Shown: in pieces, positions 52,341-61,979 of the stretch
Position numbering within the stretch: position 1 is the first letter of the stretch
Layout: each line of letters opens with the position of its first letter
Assembly (NCBI RefSeq): GCF_003569785.1
Contig: NZ_KZ983995.1
Coordinates: forward strand, 1 to 64,000
Length of the DNA stretch: 64,000 bases
Origin: Leucobacter sp. wl10
GTDB lineage: Bacteria > Actinomycetota > Actinomycetes > Actinomycetales > Microbacteriaceae
Reading direction: 5' to 3'
Program-made: the position numbers and the translations under genes
Notes under the pieces: model-generated
The model's database searches: none
Told to the model about the DNA's origin: nothing
Seen by the model: the letters and a program-made list of their open reading frames with translations, nothing else

Positions 52341-53987
52341 ATGAAACGAAGTGGACTGCTGGCGGGCTTGGCTCTCGGAGCGGCGGCGCTGCTCACCGTG
52401 ACCGCCTGCGCTCCCCGCGACGGCGCATCGACCTCGGGCACGAGCGCACCGGTCGACAAGTCCCAGCTCGTCGCCTCGCTCCCCGCCGGCACGCAGCCGG
52501 TCGACGAGGTCACCTGGTCGGTGACCGAGGGGGAGCCCGCGACGCTCGACCCGTCGTCCTCGGCCAACCTCATCATCCCGAACCTGTGCGACAACCTCCT
52601 CTCGCTGCAGCCCGATTACTCGATCGAACCGGGGGTCGCCACCAGCGCGGAGTTCGTGGACCCCGTGACCTTCGTGATCGACCTGCGCGACGACGCGACC
52701 TTCTGGGACGGGACCCCGGTCACCGCGGACGACGTCGTGTACAGCCTGCAGCGCGGCCAGAATCCGCAGTCGCAGTGGTACTCCGCCTTCGTGCTCGTCG
52801 ACAGCATCGAGAAGACCGGCGACCTCCAGGTCACGGTGAGGTTCTCGGCGCCCGACCTGGGCTTCCGCGAAGCGATCGCGGGGCAGGGCGGGGCCGTCAT
52901 GAGCAAGGCCTTCGGCGACAAGGCGGGTGCGGCGCTCGGCACCTCCGACGCCGGGCTCATGTGCTCCGGCCCCTTCAAGCTCGAGCCCGGCGGATGGAAG
53001 CCGGGCAGCGAGATCGTGACGGTCGCGAACGAGAGCTACTGGGGCGGCGCCCCGCTGGTGCAGACCCTCACCTACGTCTTCGTCACCGACAGCTCGACCC
53101 TGGCAACGGCGCTCACGCAGGGGGAGATCGACGGGGCCTTCAACGTCTCGCCGAGTTCGCGCAGGGCGTTCGAGGGGGAGGGCGCCGGCTCCCTCGTGCT
53201 CGGACCCTCCACGGCCTCGTACAGCTTCGGACCCGCCACCGACCAGGGCCCGGCCGCCAACCCGAAGTTCCGCGCGGCGCTCAGCTCCACGATCGACCGC
53301 GAGCAGTACATCGAAACCGTGCTCGGCGGTCTCGGAGAGGTGCAGAAGACGATGGTGCCGCCCTTCAGCTTCTCGGCGATGGAGGCCGCCGACGTCTACC
53401 GGGCGGGCTACGAGGCGCTCGAGACGCCGGGCAAGGACCTGAAGCGGGCGAAGCAGCTGCTCGAGGAGAGCGGGGAGCAGCCCGACCGGCCGCTCGTCAT
53501 CGCGATCCCCGCCGGCGCCAAGGAGTTCCAGCAGACCGCCACCATCCTGCAGAGCTCGGCGAAGGAGATCGGCGTCGACATCGAGATCAATGAGATGCAG
53601 CCGGCCGACTTCGGGGCCATGTTCTACGATCCGGCCGGCCGCGAGGGCATCGACTTCGTCGCCACTCAGGGCTACCTCGAGACCCCCGGCGTCGGCGGCT
53701 ACCCGACGCTCTTCACGCTGCCCGCCGAGCTCGGGGGCGTGTTCAACTGGAGCGGGTACGCGAACGAGGAGGTGACCGCGCGCATGCAGGCCTCGCGCAC
53801 GGCGCCCGACCCGCAGACGTCGGCCGAGGAGTTCGTCGCCGCGCAGAAGATCTTCGCGCCCGACCAGCTGCAGGTGACCCTGGCCGGCGCCTACCAGACC
53901 ACCTACCTGAACGACGAGCTGAGCGGCGTCGTCACGTCCGTGGCCGTCTACAGCAGCCCCTGGGCGCTGCGCCTCGGCGGCAAGTGA
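52341..53987 (+). CDS. ABC transporter substrate-binding lipoprotein, family 5
   Basis: 548-residue SBP_bac_5 receptor with lipoprotein signal (lipobox VTAC, Cys23). Typical stretches are FWDGTPVTADDVVYSL and SGPFKLEPGGW. AAAGGAC precedes the ATG. First gene of an importer operon (52341-57541) that runs on into DUF3237 copy 2. Only distantly like the receptor at 327, so probably a different ligand. Confidence 0.88.
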   Translation: MKRSGLLAGLALGAAALLTVTACAPRDGASTSGTSAPVDKSQLVASLPAGTQPVDEVTWSVTEGEPATLDPSSSANLIIPNLCDNLLSLQPDYSIEPGVATSAEFVDPVTFVIDLRDDATFWDGTPVTADDVVYSLQRGQNPQSQWYSAFVLVDSIEKTGDLQVTVRFSAPDLGFREAIAGQGGAVMSKAFGDKAGAALGTSDAGLMCSGPFKLEPGGWKPGSEIVTVANESYWGGAPLVQTLTYVFVTDSSTLATALTQGEIDGAFNVSPSSRRAFEGEGAGSLVLGPSTASYSFGPATDQGPAANPKFRAALSSTIDREQYIETVLGGLGEVQKTMVPPFSFSAMEAADVYRAGYEALETPGKDLKRAKQLLEESGEQPDRPLVIAIPAGAKEFQQTATILQSSAKEIGVDIEINEMQPADFGAMFYDPAGREGIDFVATQGYLETPGVGGYPTLFTLPAELGGVFNWSGYANEEVTARMQASRTAPDPQTSAEEFVAAQKIFAPDQLQVTLAGAYQTTYLNDELSGVVTSVAVYSSPWALRLGGK

Positions 53988-54021
53988 TCCGCGGAGCCGA
54001 GAACGAGGGACCGATGACGAC

Positions 54022-54975
54022 ATGAACTGGACGCGCCTGCTCCTGGGGCGGATCGGCGGCCTACTGCTCACGCTCCTCCTGTCGAGCGTCGTGATCTTCT
54101 CGGCGCTGCTGCTCACCCCCGGCGACCCGATCGCGGCGCTCGCCGGGGGAGCCAAGCCCACCCCCGAGCTCATCACGCAGATCCGAGCGGAGTACGACCT
54201 CGACGACCCGATCTGGATGCGCTACCTGAAGTGGCTCGGAGGGGTCTTCACGGGCGACTTCGGGCGATCCTTCGTCTACAAGACCGACGTGATCAACCTC
54301 GTCGCGCCGCGCTTCGGCATCACGCTGCAGCTGGTGCTGCTGACGGTGCTCATCATCCTCGTCGCGGGCGTGGGATCCGGGATCCTCGCCGCGACCCGCG
54401 GCCCCGCGGTGGACCGGGCGATCGGCGTGCTCACCGCGCTCGGCATGGCGCTGCCGGGCTTCGTCGTGGCGATCCTGCTCATCTGGATCTTCGCGAAGAG
54501 CCTCGGCTGGTTTCCGGTGTACGGGGAGGGGACGGGCGGCTGGACCCGGGTGTGGCACCTGCTCCTCCCCGCGGCGTCGCTGGCGGTGATGTTCATCGCC
54601 TACATCAGCCGGGTGACGCGCAGCGCGATCGTCGCTCAGCTGCACTCGGAGCACGTGGACACCGCGCGGGTGCGCGGCATCCCGAGAACGCGCATCTTCG
54701 GCGTGCACGTGTTCCGCAACGCGGCTCCGCAGGTCCTCGCGATCTCGGGCACCACGATCGCGGGCCTCTTCGCCGCGTCCGCGATCGTCGAGGTGGCCTT
54801 CGGACTCGGCGGCATCGGCTCGCTGCTCACCGAGGCCGCAGCGCGCAAGGACCTGCCGGTGGTGCAGCTCGTGTCGCTGATCCTCGTCGCCATCTTCGTG
54901 GTGCTCAACGCGGTCGCCGACCTCGTCAGCGCCCTCATCGACCCCGACACCGTTACCGCAGGGAGGCAGCCATGA
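54022..54975 (+). CDS. ABC importer permease, DppB type
   Basis: 317-residue permease with about six helices; TPGDPIAAL and the EAA-like loop VDTARVRGIPRTRIFGVHVFR are visible. Starts 34 bases after the receptor gene; overlaps the next gene by ATGA. Confidence 0.88.
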   Translation: MNWTRLLLGRIGGLLLTLLLSSVVIFSALLLTPGDPIAALAGGAKPTPELITQIRAEYDLDDPIWMRYLKWLGGVFTGDFGRSFVYKTDVINLVAPRFGITLQLVLLTVLIILVAGVGSGILAATRGPAVDRAIGVLTALGMALPGFVVAILLIWIFAKSLGWFPVYGEGTGGWTRVWHLLLPAASLAVMFIAYISRVTRSAIVAQLHSEHVDTARVRGIPRTRIFGVHVFRNAAPQVLAISGTTIAGLFAASAIVEVAFGLGGIGSLLTEAAARKDLPVVQLVSLILVAIFVVLNAVADLVSALIDPDTVTAGRQP

Positions 54976-55835
54976 GCGTCGCTCAGCTCGCGCAGGGCGC
55001 CGTGCCGGCATCGGCGAAGCGCGCCGCGCGCAAGGACTGGCTCACCCTCACGGCGCTCTGCGTCTTCGGAGTCATCGCGCTGGTCGCCGTCGCGGGGCCG
55101 TGGATCGCGCCCTACGACCCCGATCAGCTCTACGTCGGGCCGGAGAACGGGGTGCCGACGGCCGCCAACCTCTTCGGCACCGACGACCTCGGGCGCGACA
55201 TCCTCTCCCGCATGCTCGCCGGTGCGCAGGCCAGCGTCTTCGCCCCGATCCTCGTCGTGGCGCTCTCCACCGCGGCCGGCGCGCTGCTCGCGATCTGCGC
55301 GGCCTGGTTCGGCGGCGCCGTGCGCGCCACCATCTCGCGGATCGTCGACGTGATCTTCGCGATCCCGGGCCTCGTGCTCGCGGTGCTCGCGGTCGCGATG
55401 TTCGGCAAGGGGCTCGTGGCCCCCGTGATCGCGCTGTCGATCGCGTACATTCCCGTGGTGGCCCGGCTCACCCAGACCGCCGCGTCGCGCGAGCTCGGCA
55501 GGCCCTACATCGCCGCGCTGCGCGTGCAGGGGGTGTCGAGCCTCGCGATCTGCTTCCGGCACCTCGTTCCGGCGCTCATGCCCGTCGTCGCCGCGCAGAT
55601 GGCCGTCGGCTTCGGGTACTCGATGCTCGATCTGGCCGCGATCTCGTTCCTCGGACTGGGTCAGCAGCCGCCGGCGGCCGACTGGGGCTCCATGATCTCG
55701 AGCGGGCAGGCCGGCATCCTCGCCGGCGCGCCGGAGCAGTCGCTGTTCCCCGCGCTCTTCGTCGTGCTCACCGTGCTCTCGGTCAGCATCATCGGCGCGC
55801 GGGTGACCACCTGGGCAGAGGAGAAGGAACGATGA
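54972..55835 (+). CDS. ABC importer permease, DppC type
   Basis: 287-residue permease: FGTDDLGRDILSRML after the first helix is the DppC hallmark, with five more helices. GGGAGG precedes the start. Here the permease is separate from the ATPase, unlike in the importer at 327-5555. Overlaps the ATPase gene by ATGA. Confidence 0.88.
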   Translation: MSVAQLAQGAVPASAKRAARKDWLTLTALCVFGVIALVAVAGPWIAPYDPDQLYVGPENGVPTAANLFGTDDLGRDILSRMLAGAQASVFAPILVVALSTAAGALLAICAAWFGGAVRATISRIVDVIFAIPGLVLAVLAVAMFGKGLVAPVIALSIAYIPVVARLTQTAASRELGRPYIAALRVQGVSSLAICFRHLVPALMPVVAAQMAVGFGYSMLDLAAISFLGLGQQPPAADWGSMISSGQAGILAGAPEQSLFPALFVVLTVLSVSIIGARVTTWAEEKER

Positions 55836-57541
55836 GCGGCACCGTACTCGAACTCGACCGTCTGTCGGTCGGCCTGCCGGGGCGCACCCTCGTGCACGAC
55901 TGCACGGTGTCGGTGGGCGTCGGCGAGGCCGTGGGGCTCGTGGGAGAGTCGGGATCGGGCAAGACGCTCTCGGTGCGCGCCGTCGCGGGCCTCCTCCCGG
56001 AGGCGTTCACGACCGGGGGGTCGATCCGGATCCTCGGCCGCGACATCGCCGAGATGAGCGCACCCGAGCTGCGCGACTTGCGGGCGACCCGCATCGGCAT
56101 GGTCTTCCAGACCCCGCGGGCCCACCTCAACCCGCTGCGCACCATCGGCGACTTCATGACCGAGGCGCTCGTGCACGTCGCCGGACGGAAGCGCGACGCC
56201 GCCGACCGGCGCGCGAAGGAGCTGCTCGACGAGGTCGGCATCACCGACCCGGGCCGCCGGCTGCGGCAGTACCCCGCCGAGCTCTCGGGCGGGCTGCTAC
56301 AGCGCGTGATGATCGCGGCGACCCTCGCGATGGACCCCGAGATCCTGCTCGCCGACGAGATCACGACGGCCCTCGACGTCACCACGCAGGAGGAGGTGAT
56401 GGCCGTCATCGGCGAGCTGCGCAAGCACCGCGAGCTGTCGATGCTCTTCATCACCCACGACCTCGCACTCGCCGGCGCGGTGACCGACCGCGTCGCCGTG
56501 ATGCGGCACGGACGCGTCGTCGAGACGCTGCACTCGTCGCGCATGCGGCAGGAGGCCCGCGAGGAGTACACGCGGGTGCTCATGTCCGCGGCGCTCGACG
56601 AACGCGGCGCGCGGAGCCCGAAGAGCCCGGAGGCCGAGCCCGTGCTCGCGGTGTCGGGCCTGCGCAAGGCCTACCGGGTGCGGGGCGCCGACGGCGGCCG
56701 CGAGATGCTCGTCGCCGTGGACGGCGTGACCTTCGAGCTCGACCGCGGCGGCTCGCTCGGCATCGTCGGCGAGTCGGGTTCGGGCAAGTCGACCTCCGCC
56801 AAGATCATCTGCGGCCTGGAGCGCGCCGACGGGGGCGCCATCACCGTGGCGGGAGAGGACTGGAGCGCGCCGGCCCGCTCCGGACGCGAGCGCCGGGCCC
56901 GGGCGAAGACGGTGCAGATGGTGTTCCAGGATCCCTACCAGTCGCTCGACCGGAGGCAGACCGTCCGCGAGTGCCTCGCGGAGGCGATCCGGGTGCACCG
57001 CAGGCGCGATTCCCGCGAGGCCGTCTCGAACCGCATCGAGGAGCTCATGCGGCAGGTGCGGCTCGATGCCGCGCTGCTCGATCAGCGGCCCAAATCCCTC
57101 TCGGGCGGCCAGCGGCAGCGCGTCGCGATCGCGCGAGCGCTCGCCGCCGCCCCCGAGATCCTCGTGCTCGACGAGGCCGTCTCGGCCCTCGACGTGACGA
57201 CGCGGGTGGAGATCCTCACCCTGCTCGACACGATCCGCCGCGAGACCGGTGTGGCGCTCCTCATGATCACGCACGACCTCACCGTGATCCGTCGCCTCTG
57301 CGACCGGGTCGTGGTGATGCGGTCGGGGGTCGTCGAGGAGTACGGCACGGCCGACGAGATCCTCGACGACCCCCGCGCGGAGTACACGCGACTGCTGCTC
57401 GACTCGATTCCGCGGGAGGGATGGAAGCCGCGGCGCCGTCGCCTCGGGCGCACCGCCGCGATCCCGACCGTCACCCGGCTGCATGCCGTCCCCGATATGC
57501 CGGGCCTCCCCGACGCCCCCGAGCGCAGGGACCGCCCGTGA
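55832..57541 (+). CDS. Dual ABC ATPase (DppD-DppF fusion)
   Basis: 569 residues with two complete ATPase domains: Walker A GESGSGKT near 38 and GESGSGKS near 312, signatures LSGGL and LSGGQ, and two Walker B motifs (ILLADEIT, ILVLDEAV). The first domain has DEIT instead of DEPT and the second DEAV; both keep the catalytic Glu. It energises the permeases before it. The stop overlaps the DUF3237 start (GTGA). Confidence 0.9.
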   Translation: MSGTVLELDRLSVGLPGRTLVHDCTVSVGVGEAVGLVGESGSGKTLSVRAVAGLLPEAFTTGGSIRILGRDIAEMSAPELRDLRATRIGMVFQTPRAHLNPLRTIGDFMTEALVHVAGRKRDAADRRAKELLDEVGITDPGRRLRQYPAELSGGLLQRVMIAATLAMDPEILLADEITTALDVTTQEEVMAVIGELRKHRELSMLFITHDLALAGAVTDRVAVMRHGRVVETLHSSRMRQEAREEYTRVLMSAALDERGARSPKSPEAEPVLAVSGLRKAYRVRGADGGREMLVAVDGVTFELDRGGSLGIVGESGSGKSTSAKIICGLERADGGAITVAGEDWSAPARSGRERRARAKTVQMVFQDPYQSLDRRQTVRECLAEAIRVHRRRDSREAVSNRIEELMRQVRLDAALLDQRPKSLSGGQRQRVAIARALAAAPEILVLDEAVSALDVTTRVEILTLLDTIRRETGVALLMITHDLTVIRRLCDRVVVMRSGVVEEYGTADEILDDPRAEYTRLLLDSIPREGWKPRRRRLGRTAAIPTVTRLHAVPDMPGLPDAPERRDRP

Positions 57542-58014
57542 GCCAGCTGATGGAACCCGGCTTCGAGTACTGCTTCGAGTTGCGCGTCGACGTCGCCGAC
57601 GCGCTGCCGCTCGGCGGATCCGAGCCGGGGGAGGGACTGCACTTCGCCCCCGTCACGGGCGGCGCCTTCGAGGGGCCGCGGCTCGGCGGGCGCGTCCTGC
57701 CCGGCGGCGGCGACTGGTGGCGCGGGCGCGGCCTCGCCGTGCGGCTCGACGCGCGCTACGTCATCGAGGCGTCGCTGCCGGGTGGCGCCGCCGCCGTCGA
57801 CGTGGTCAACCGGGGGTACTGGCGCACCGATGAGACCTCACTCGAGCGCATGCTCGCGGGGGAGCACGTGGGCGAGGAGGAGCTGTACTACCGCACCGCC
57901 TTCGCGTTCCAGACCGAGCATCCCGAACTGCAGTGGCTCGCCGAGTCGCAGTTCGTCGGCTACGCGCGGCCCGAGCCCGGGCGCGTGGTGATCCGCGTGT
58001 TCCGCCTCGTCTGA
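57538..58014 (+). CDS. DUF3237 protein, copy 2
   Basis: 158 residues, the same family as 51170: FAPVTGGAFEGP, GRVLPGGGDWW and LDARYVIEASL. GTG start overlaps the importer ATPase stop. Cys and Tyr-rich start (FEYCFELRVDV). Closest to copy 1. Its location between importer and amidohydrolase suggests a role in the first steps after uptake (inference). Confidence 0.85.
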   Translation: MSQLMEPGFEYCFELRVDVADALPLGGSEPGEGLHFAPVTGGAFEGPRLGGRVLPGGGDWWRGRGLAVRLDARYVIEASLPGGAAAVDVVNRGYWRTDETSLERMLAGEHVGEEELYYRTAFAFQTEHPELQWLAESQFVGYARPEPGRVVIRVFRLV

Positions 58015-58086
58015 GCGGCGCCGCGGATCGCGCTGCGCGGCGCTCGACTCTCCCGCCCGGCCGACGGATCGCCCGATCCAGACACT

Positions 58087-58132
58087 CAGAACCCCAGAAC
58101 CCCCGACCCCCCCGACCCCCAGAACCCCCAGA
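58087..58132. repeat. C-rich AGAACCCC repeats before the amidohydrolase
   Basis: Several units of AGAACCCC or GACCCCC in a row, ending at the AAAGGAAG ribosome-binding site. Almost no G on the plus strand over about 45 bases, unlike the surroundings. Confidence 0.6.
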
Positions 58133-58145
58133 AAGGAAGATCCTC

Positions 58146-59780
58146 ATGCACACAGCTGCAGACCTCTGCGTCGTCTCCGGGCGCGTGTTCGACGGCAGGA
58201 TCCGCACCTCCTCGACCGCGGTCGCGGTGACGGAGGGGCGCGTCGTCGCGGTGGGAGGCGACGACGCCGTGCTCGCGCTGCGCGGCCCGGCCACGCGCGT
58301 GGTCGACGCGCGCGGCGGCGCGATCCTGCCCGGCTTCGTCGACGCGCACGCCCACGCCGTCTTCGCGGGAGTCGAGCGCCTGAGCCTCGATCTCACGCCC
58401 GCCCGCTCGGTCGAGGAGGCCCTCGAGCTGATCGCGCGGGCCGCCGCCGCGCTCGACGCGGCGGGCGATGACGATGCGTGGCTGACGGGCGGCGGATGGT
58501 CGCACGAGCTGTTCCCGCACCCGACCAGGCAGACGCTCGACGCCATCGTGCCCGACCGCCCCGTCGCCCTGAGCGACGCCGGGCACCACACGCTGTGGGC
58601 CAACTCCCGGGCGCTCGCGATCGCGGGCATCGACGGCGGCACCCCCCAGCCGGCCAACGGCCACGTCTACATGGCGGACGGCGAGCCCACCGGCTACCTG
58701 AACGAGGGCGGCGTCGAGCTGCTCGCGCCGTTCATCCCGCCGGCCACAGCCGAGGAGATGACCGCCGGGCTGCTCGAGGCGCAGCGCACCCTGTGGTCGC
58801 TCGGCGTGACCGGCTGGCACGAGGCGATCCTCGGCGAGTTCAACGGCAAGGCCGACTGCACCCCCGCCTACCTCGCCGCGCTCGCCGACGGCTCGCTGCG
58901 CAGCCGCGTCTCGGGTGCGCTGTGGATCCCGCCGGGCACCGCGCTCGCCGACGTGCCGTCGCTGGTCGAGAGCTTCGAGCGGCGCCGCGCCGAGAACGAG
59001 GCGGCCGGCTTACCCTCGTCAACCTGCAAGGCGATGGTCGACGGCGTGCCGCAGGGCGAGACCGCCGCGCTGCTCGATCCCTACTGCTCGCACCCGCACT
59101 CGGGCGAGCTGCACATCGACGCCGAGACGATGCGGGAGCTCGCGATCCGGCTCGACGCGCGCGGCTTCGCGCTGCACCTGCACATCATGGGGGACCGCGG
59201 CACGCGCGTGGCGCTCGACGCCGTCGAGGCGGCGCGACGCGCGAACGGGCCGGGGCCCCGCCACCACTTCGCCCACCTGTCGATGGTCGACGCCGCCGAC
59301 GCCGCCCGCTTCGGGCCGCTGGGCGTCACGGCCAACATCCAGGGGCTGTGGGCGACGCGCGACGAGTCGATGATCGCGGTGGTCGGCGAGGAGCGCGCCG
59401 AGAGGGCCTTCCCGTTCCGCGACATCGCGGCGAGCGGAGCCGACCTCGCGATGGGCTCCGACTGGCCGGTGTCGCTCGCCGATCCTTGGCAGGCGATCCA
59501 CGTGGCCGTGAACCGGGCGCACCCCTTCGGGCCGGGCGCCGGGGCGCCGCCGCTGTCGCCGTCGCAGGCGCTCACGCTCGAGGAGGCGCTCGCCGCCTAC
59601 ACGAGCGGGTCCTCCTCGCTCGTGCTGGGGGAGGCCGGGCGACTGCGCGTGGGAGCGCGCGCCGACCTCGTCGTGTCGACCCGGGATCCCTTCGAGGCGC
59701 CGCGGGAGGAGCTCTTCAGGATCGGCACCGCGGCTACGATCGTCGGCGGCGAGGTGGTGTTCGAACGTCCGGCGGACTGA
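58146..59780 (+). CDS. YtcJ-like amidohydrolase
   Basis: 544-residue Amidohydro_3 enzyme: HAH metal motif in VDAHAHA near residue 68, LHIMGDRG, HFAHLSM, and MGSDWPV with the catalytic Asp; ARADLVVSTRDPF near the end. AAAGGAAG precedes the ATG. It stands 131 bases after DUF3237 copy 2 and probably belongs to the same operon. Third such enzyme in the window. Confidence 0.88.
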   Translation: MHTAADLCVVSGRVFDGRIRTSSTAVAVTEGRVVAVGGDDAVLALRGPATRVVDARGGAILPGFVDAHAHAVFAGVERLSLDLTPARSVEEALELIARAAAALDAAGDDDAWLTGGGWSHELFPHPTRQTLDAIVPDRPVALSDAGHHTLWANSRALAIAGIDGGTPQPANGHVYMADGEPTGYLNEGGVELLAPFIPPATAEEMTAGLLEAQRTLWSLGVTGWHEAILGEFNGKADCTPAYLAALADGSLRSRVSGALWIPPGTALADVPSLVESFERRRAENEAAGLPSSTCKAMVDGVPQGETAALLDPYCSHPHSGELHIDAETMRELAIRLDARGFALHLHIMGDRGTRVALDAVEAARRANGPGPRHHFAHLSMVDAADAARFGPLGVTANIQGLWATRDESMIAVVGEERAERAFPFRDIAASGADLAMGSDWPVSLADPWQAIHVAVNRAHPFGPGAGAPPLSPSQALTLEEALAAYTSGSSSLVLGEAGRLRVGARADLVVSTRDPFEAPREELFRIGTAATIVGGEVVFERPAD

Positions 59781-59781
59781 T

Positions 59782-59845
59782 CCGTCATCTCATCGCTCGG
59801 TGATTTCATCACTCCGTCATTTCATCATTCGGTCATCTCATCGCT
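59782..59845. repeat. Four 16-bp tandem repeats
   Basis: Four units of exactly 16 bases following CSGTSATYTCATCRYT, each beginning alternately CCG and CGG. They fill the gap between the amidohydrolase stop and the monooxygenase gene. Confidence 0.75.
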
Positions 59846-59915
59846 CCGCGAAGTCGCGGACACCCGTCCAACCGCACGCCCCGCACACCGCCAGCGGGGC
59901 GAGAACAGGAACACC

Positions 59916-61160
59916 ATGAAGATCCTCATCGCGGGCGCCGGCATCGGCGGCCTCATCTCAGCCCTCAGCCTCGAGCGCGCCGGCTTCACCGACATCGTCG
60001 TCGCCGAGCGCACCGAGGAGATCCGCGGCCTCGGCGTGGGCGTCAACCTGCTGCCGCACGCCGTGCGCGAGCTCACCGAGCTCGGCGTTGCCGACCGCAT
60101 CGCCGCGCTCGGCGTCGAGCCGCGCACGCTCAGCTACTACAACCGCCAGGGCCAGCTCATCTGGAGCGAGCCGCGAGGCCGCGCCGCCGGGTACGAGTGG
60201 CCGCAGCTGTCGGTGCACCGCGGCAGGCTGCAGCTCGAGCTGCGCGACCTGGTGGAGGAGCGCCTCGGCGACGTCATCAGGCTGGGCCGCAAGCTCGTCG
60301 ACGTGCGGAGCGGGACCGCCGTCTTCGAGCTGCCGAACGGCTCGCGGGAGGAGATCTCGGCCGATGTCATCGTCGCGGCCGACGGCATCCACTCGGCCGC
60401 GCGCAAGCTGCACTACCCCGAGGAGGGCGCGCCCGAGTGGAGCGGCCTCACGCTGTGGCGCGGCACCGCGGTCGTCGATCCCTACCTCGACGGCGAGACC
60501 ATGATCATGGCCGGCGACGCCGAGCAGAAGTTCGTGGCCTACCCGCTGAGCGGGCCCACGGAGGACGGGCGCCAGCGCGTCAACTTCATCGCCGAACGCC
60601 GCGGCGAGGGATCGCCCACCGCGGACTGGAACCGCTCCGTCGATCGGGCGCCGATCGCCGAGATGTTCGAGGGGTGGAGCTACGACTGGCTCGACATCCC
60701 CGCGATCATCCGCGACTCGGAGGAGCTCCTGGAGTACCCCATGGTCGACCGCGACGCGATCCCGCAGTGGGTCTTCGGCAACCTCGCCCTGCTCGGCGAC
60801 GCCGCGCACGCCATGTATCCCAACGGCTCGAACGGCGGCTCGCAGGCCACCCTCGACGCCCGCACGCTGGCGTATCACCTGGCCACGGAGCCCACCGTCG
60901 AGGCGGCGCTCGCCGCGTACGAGACGGCGCGGCGCCCCGCGTGCACCCGGCTGCTCGAGCTGACCAGGCAGACGGGCCCCGAGCAGGTCATGCAGCTCGC
61001 GCGGGAGCGCGCGCCCGAGGGGTTCGACGACGTGCACGACGTGATCCCGCGGGAGGAACTCGAGTCGATCGCGACCGAGTACAAGCTGGCCGCTGGCTTC
61101 CACCCGGAGCAGCTGAACGCGCGCTCGTCTCTCGGCGCACGGGTCGGGGAGGCGACGTGA
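59916..61160 (+). CDS. FAD-dependent monooxygenase, PhzS-like
   Basis: 414-residue group A flavin hydroxylase: FAD-binding GAGIGGL at about 7-13, ADGIHS in the middle, GDAAHAMYPNG near 294 and the NGGSQ loop. It should use NAD(P)H and oxygen to hydroxylate or decarboxylate an aromatic or heteroaromatic ring, as in PhzS-type enzymes. Stop overlaps DUF3237 copy 3 (GTGA). The 16-bp repeats lie upstream. Confidence 0.87.
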   Translation: MKILIAGAGIGGLISALSLERAGFTDIVVAERTEEIRGLGVGVNLLPHAVRELTELGVADRIAALGVEPRTLSYYNRQGQLIWSEPRGRAAGYEWPQLSVHRGRLQLELRDLVEERLGDVIRLGRKLVDVRSGTAVFELPNGSREEISADVIVAADGIHSAARKLHYPEEGAPEWSGLTLWRGTAVVDPYLDGETMIMAGDAEQKFVAYPLSGPTEDGRQRVNFIAERRGEGSPTADWNRSVDRAPIAEMFEGWSYDWLDIPAIIRDSEELLEYPMVDRDAIPQWVFGNLALLGDAAHAMYPNGSNGGSQATLDARTLAYHLATEPTVEAALAAYETARRPACTRLLELTRQTGPEQVMQLARERAPEGFDDVHDVIPREELESIATEYKLAAGFHPEQLNARSSLGARVGEAT

Positions 61161-61609
61161 GCGCCGCGGTTCCCGGGCTCGTCCCGGTCTGCGAGGTGAT
61201 CGTCGAGCTGGGCGAGGCGCTCGACTTCGGTCGCACGCGCGACGGGGCGCGCCGCTTCACGCCGATCCTCGGCGGGGAGCTGCGCGGGATCGCGGACGCC
61301 CAGGCGGGCGAGGCGGTGCGCGGCCTGCGCGCCGAGATCCTGCCGGGCGGCGGCGACCGGCAGCTGGTGCGCCCTGACGGCGCGGTCGATATCGACGCCC
61401 GCTACGACGCCCGCACGGCCGCGGGGTCGCCGATCGGCCTGCACGCCACGGGGATCCGGAGGGCGACGGCGGACGGCTCGTACTTCCGCGTCGCGCTGCG
61501 CTTCGAGACCTCGGACCCCGCGCTCGCCGAGCTGCAGGACGCCCTCTACGTCGCCGACGGCGTGCGCGAGGCGGGCCGTGTGCGCCACACCGTCTATCGC
61601 GCGGTGTAG
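61157..61609 (+). CDS. DUF3237 protein, copy 3 (diverged)
   Basis: 150 residues: FTPILGGELRG, then AEILPGGGD and IDARYDARTAAGSP. The GGGD core and RYD stretch are kept, but the Trp that follows GGGD in copies 1 and 2 is replaced (GGGDRQ). GTG start coupled to the monooxygenase. It may act on the monooxygenase product (inference). Confidence 0.83.
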   Translation: MSAAVPGLVPVCEVIVELGEALDFGRTRDGARRFTPILGGELRGIADAQAGEAVRGLRAEILPGGGDRQLVRPDGAVDIDARYDARTAAGSPIGLHATGIRRATADGSYFRVALRFETSDPALAELQDALYVADGVREAGRVRHTVYRAV

Positions 61610-61979
61610 TCTCGACCGTCCGGGCGGTGAGTGCGGGGCGGCGGGGCGGTGCCGCGGGGCCGTGGGGCCGCGGGGCGATGACTCAGGGGCATCGCCTCTC
61701 GAGGCGGTGACGAGGCGGTCGAGTGTCGTGCGTCCGGTGACGACGTCGACGAGGCACCAGGCGGCTACGACGAGTTGCACGAGGGCGTTGCCGACGAGCC
61801 GCGCTCGAGCTCACGCGCCGCGCCGCCCGGGTGTCATCGCGGCGAGGGGCGCCTCCGCTGGCCGCACGGCCCGGCGATGAGGCGATGCGATGGCGGGCGT
61901 CGGTGGTCGGGCGTAGGATCGGCGTCGACCTCTGCGCTGCTCGAGATCGTTGAAATTCCGCCGTTCTTCACCCCGATTC
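61610..61979. other. Gap without a gene
   Basis: About 370 bases. The first part is a G/C-only run of GCGGGGC units (61625-61680); no open frame has a start site or recognisable domain. No clear terminator was seen. AT content rises near 61950 toward the HNH promoter. Confidence 0.5.
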
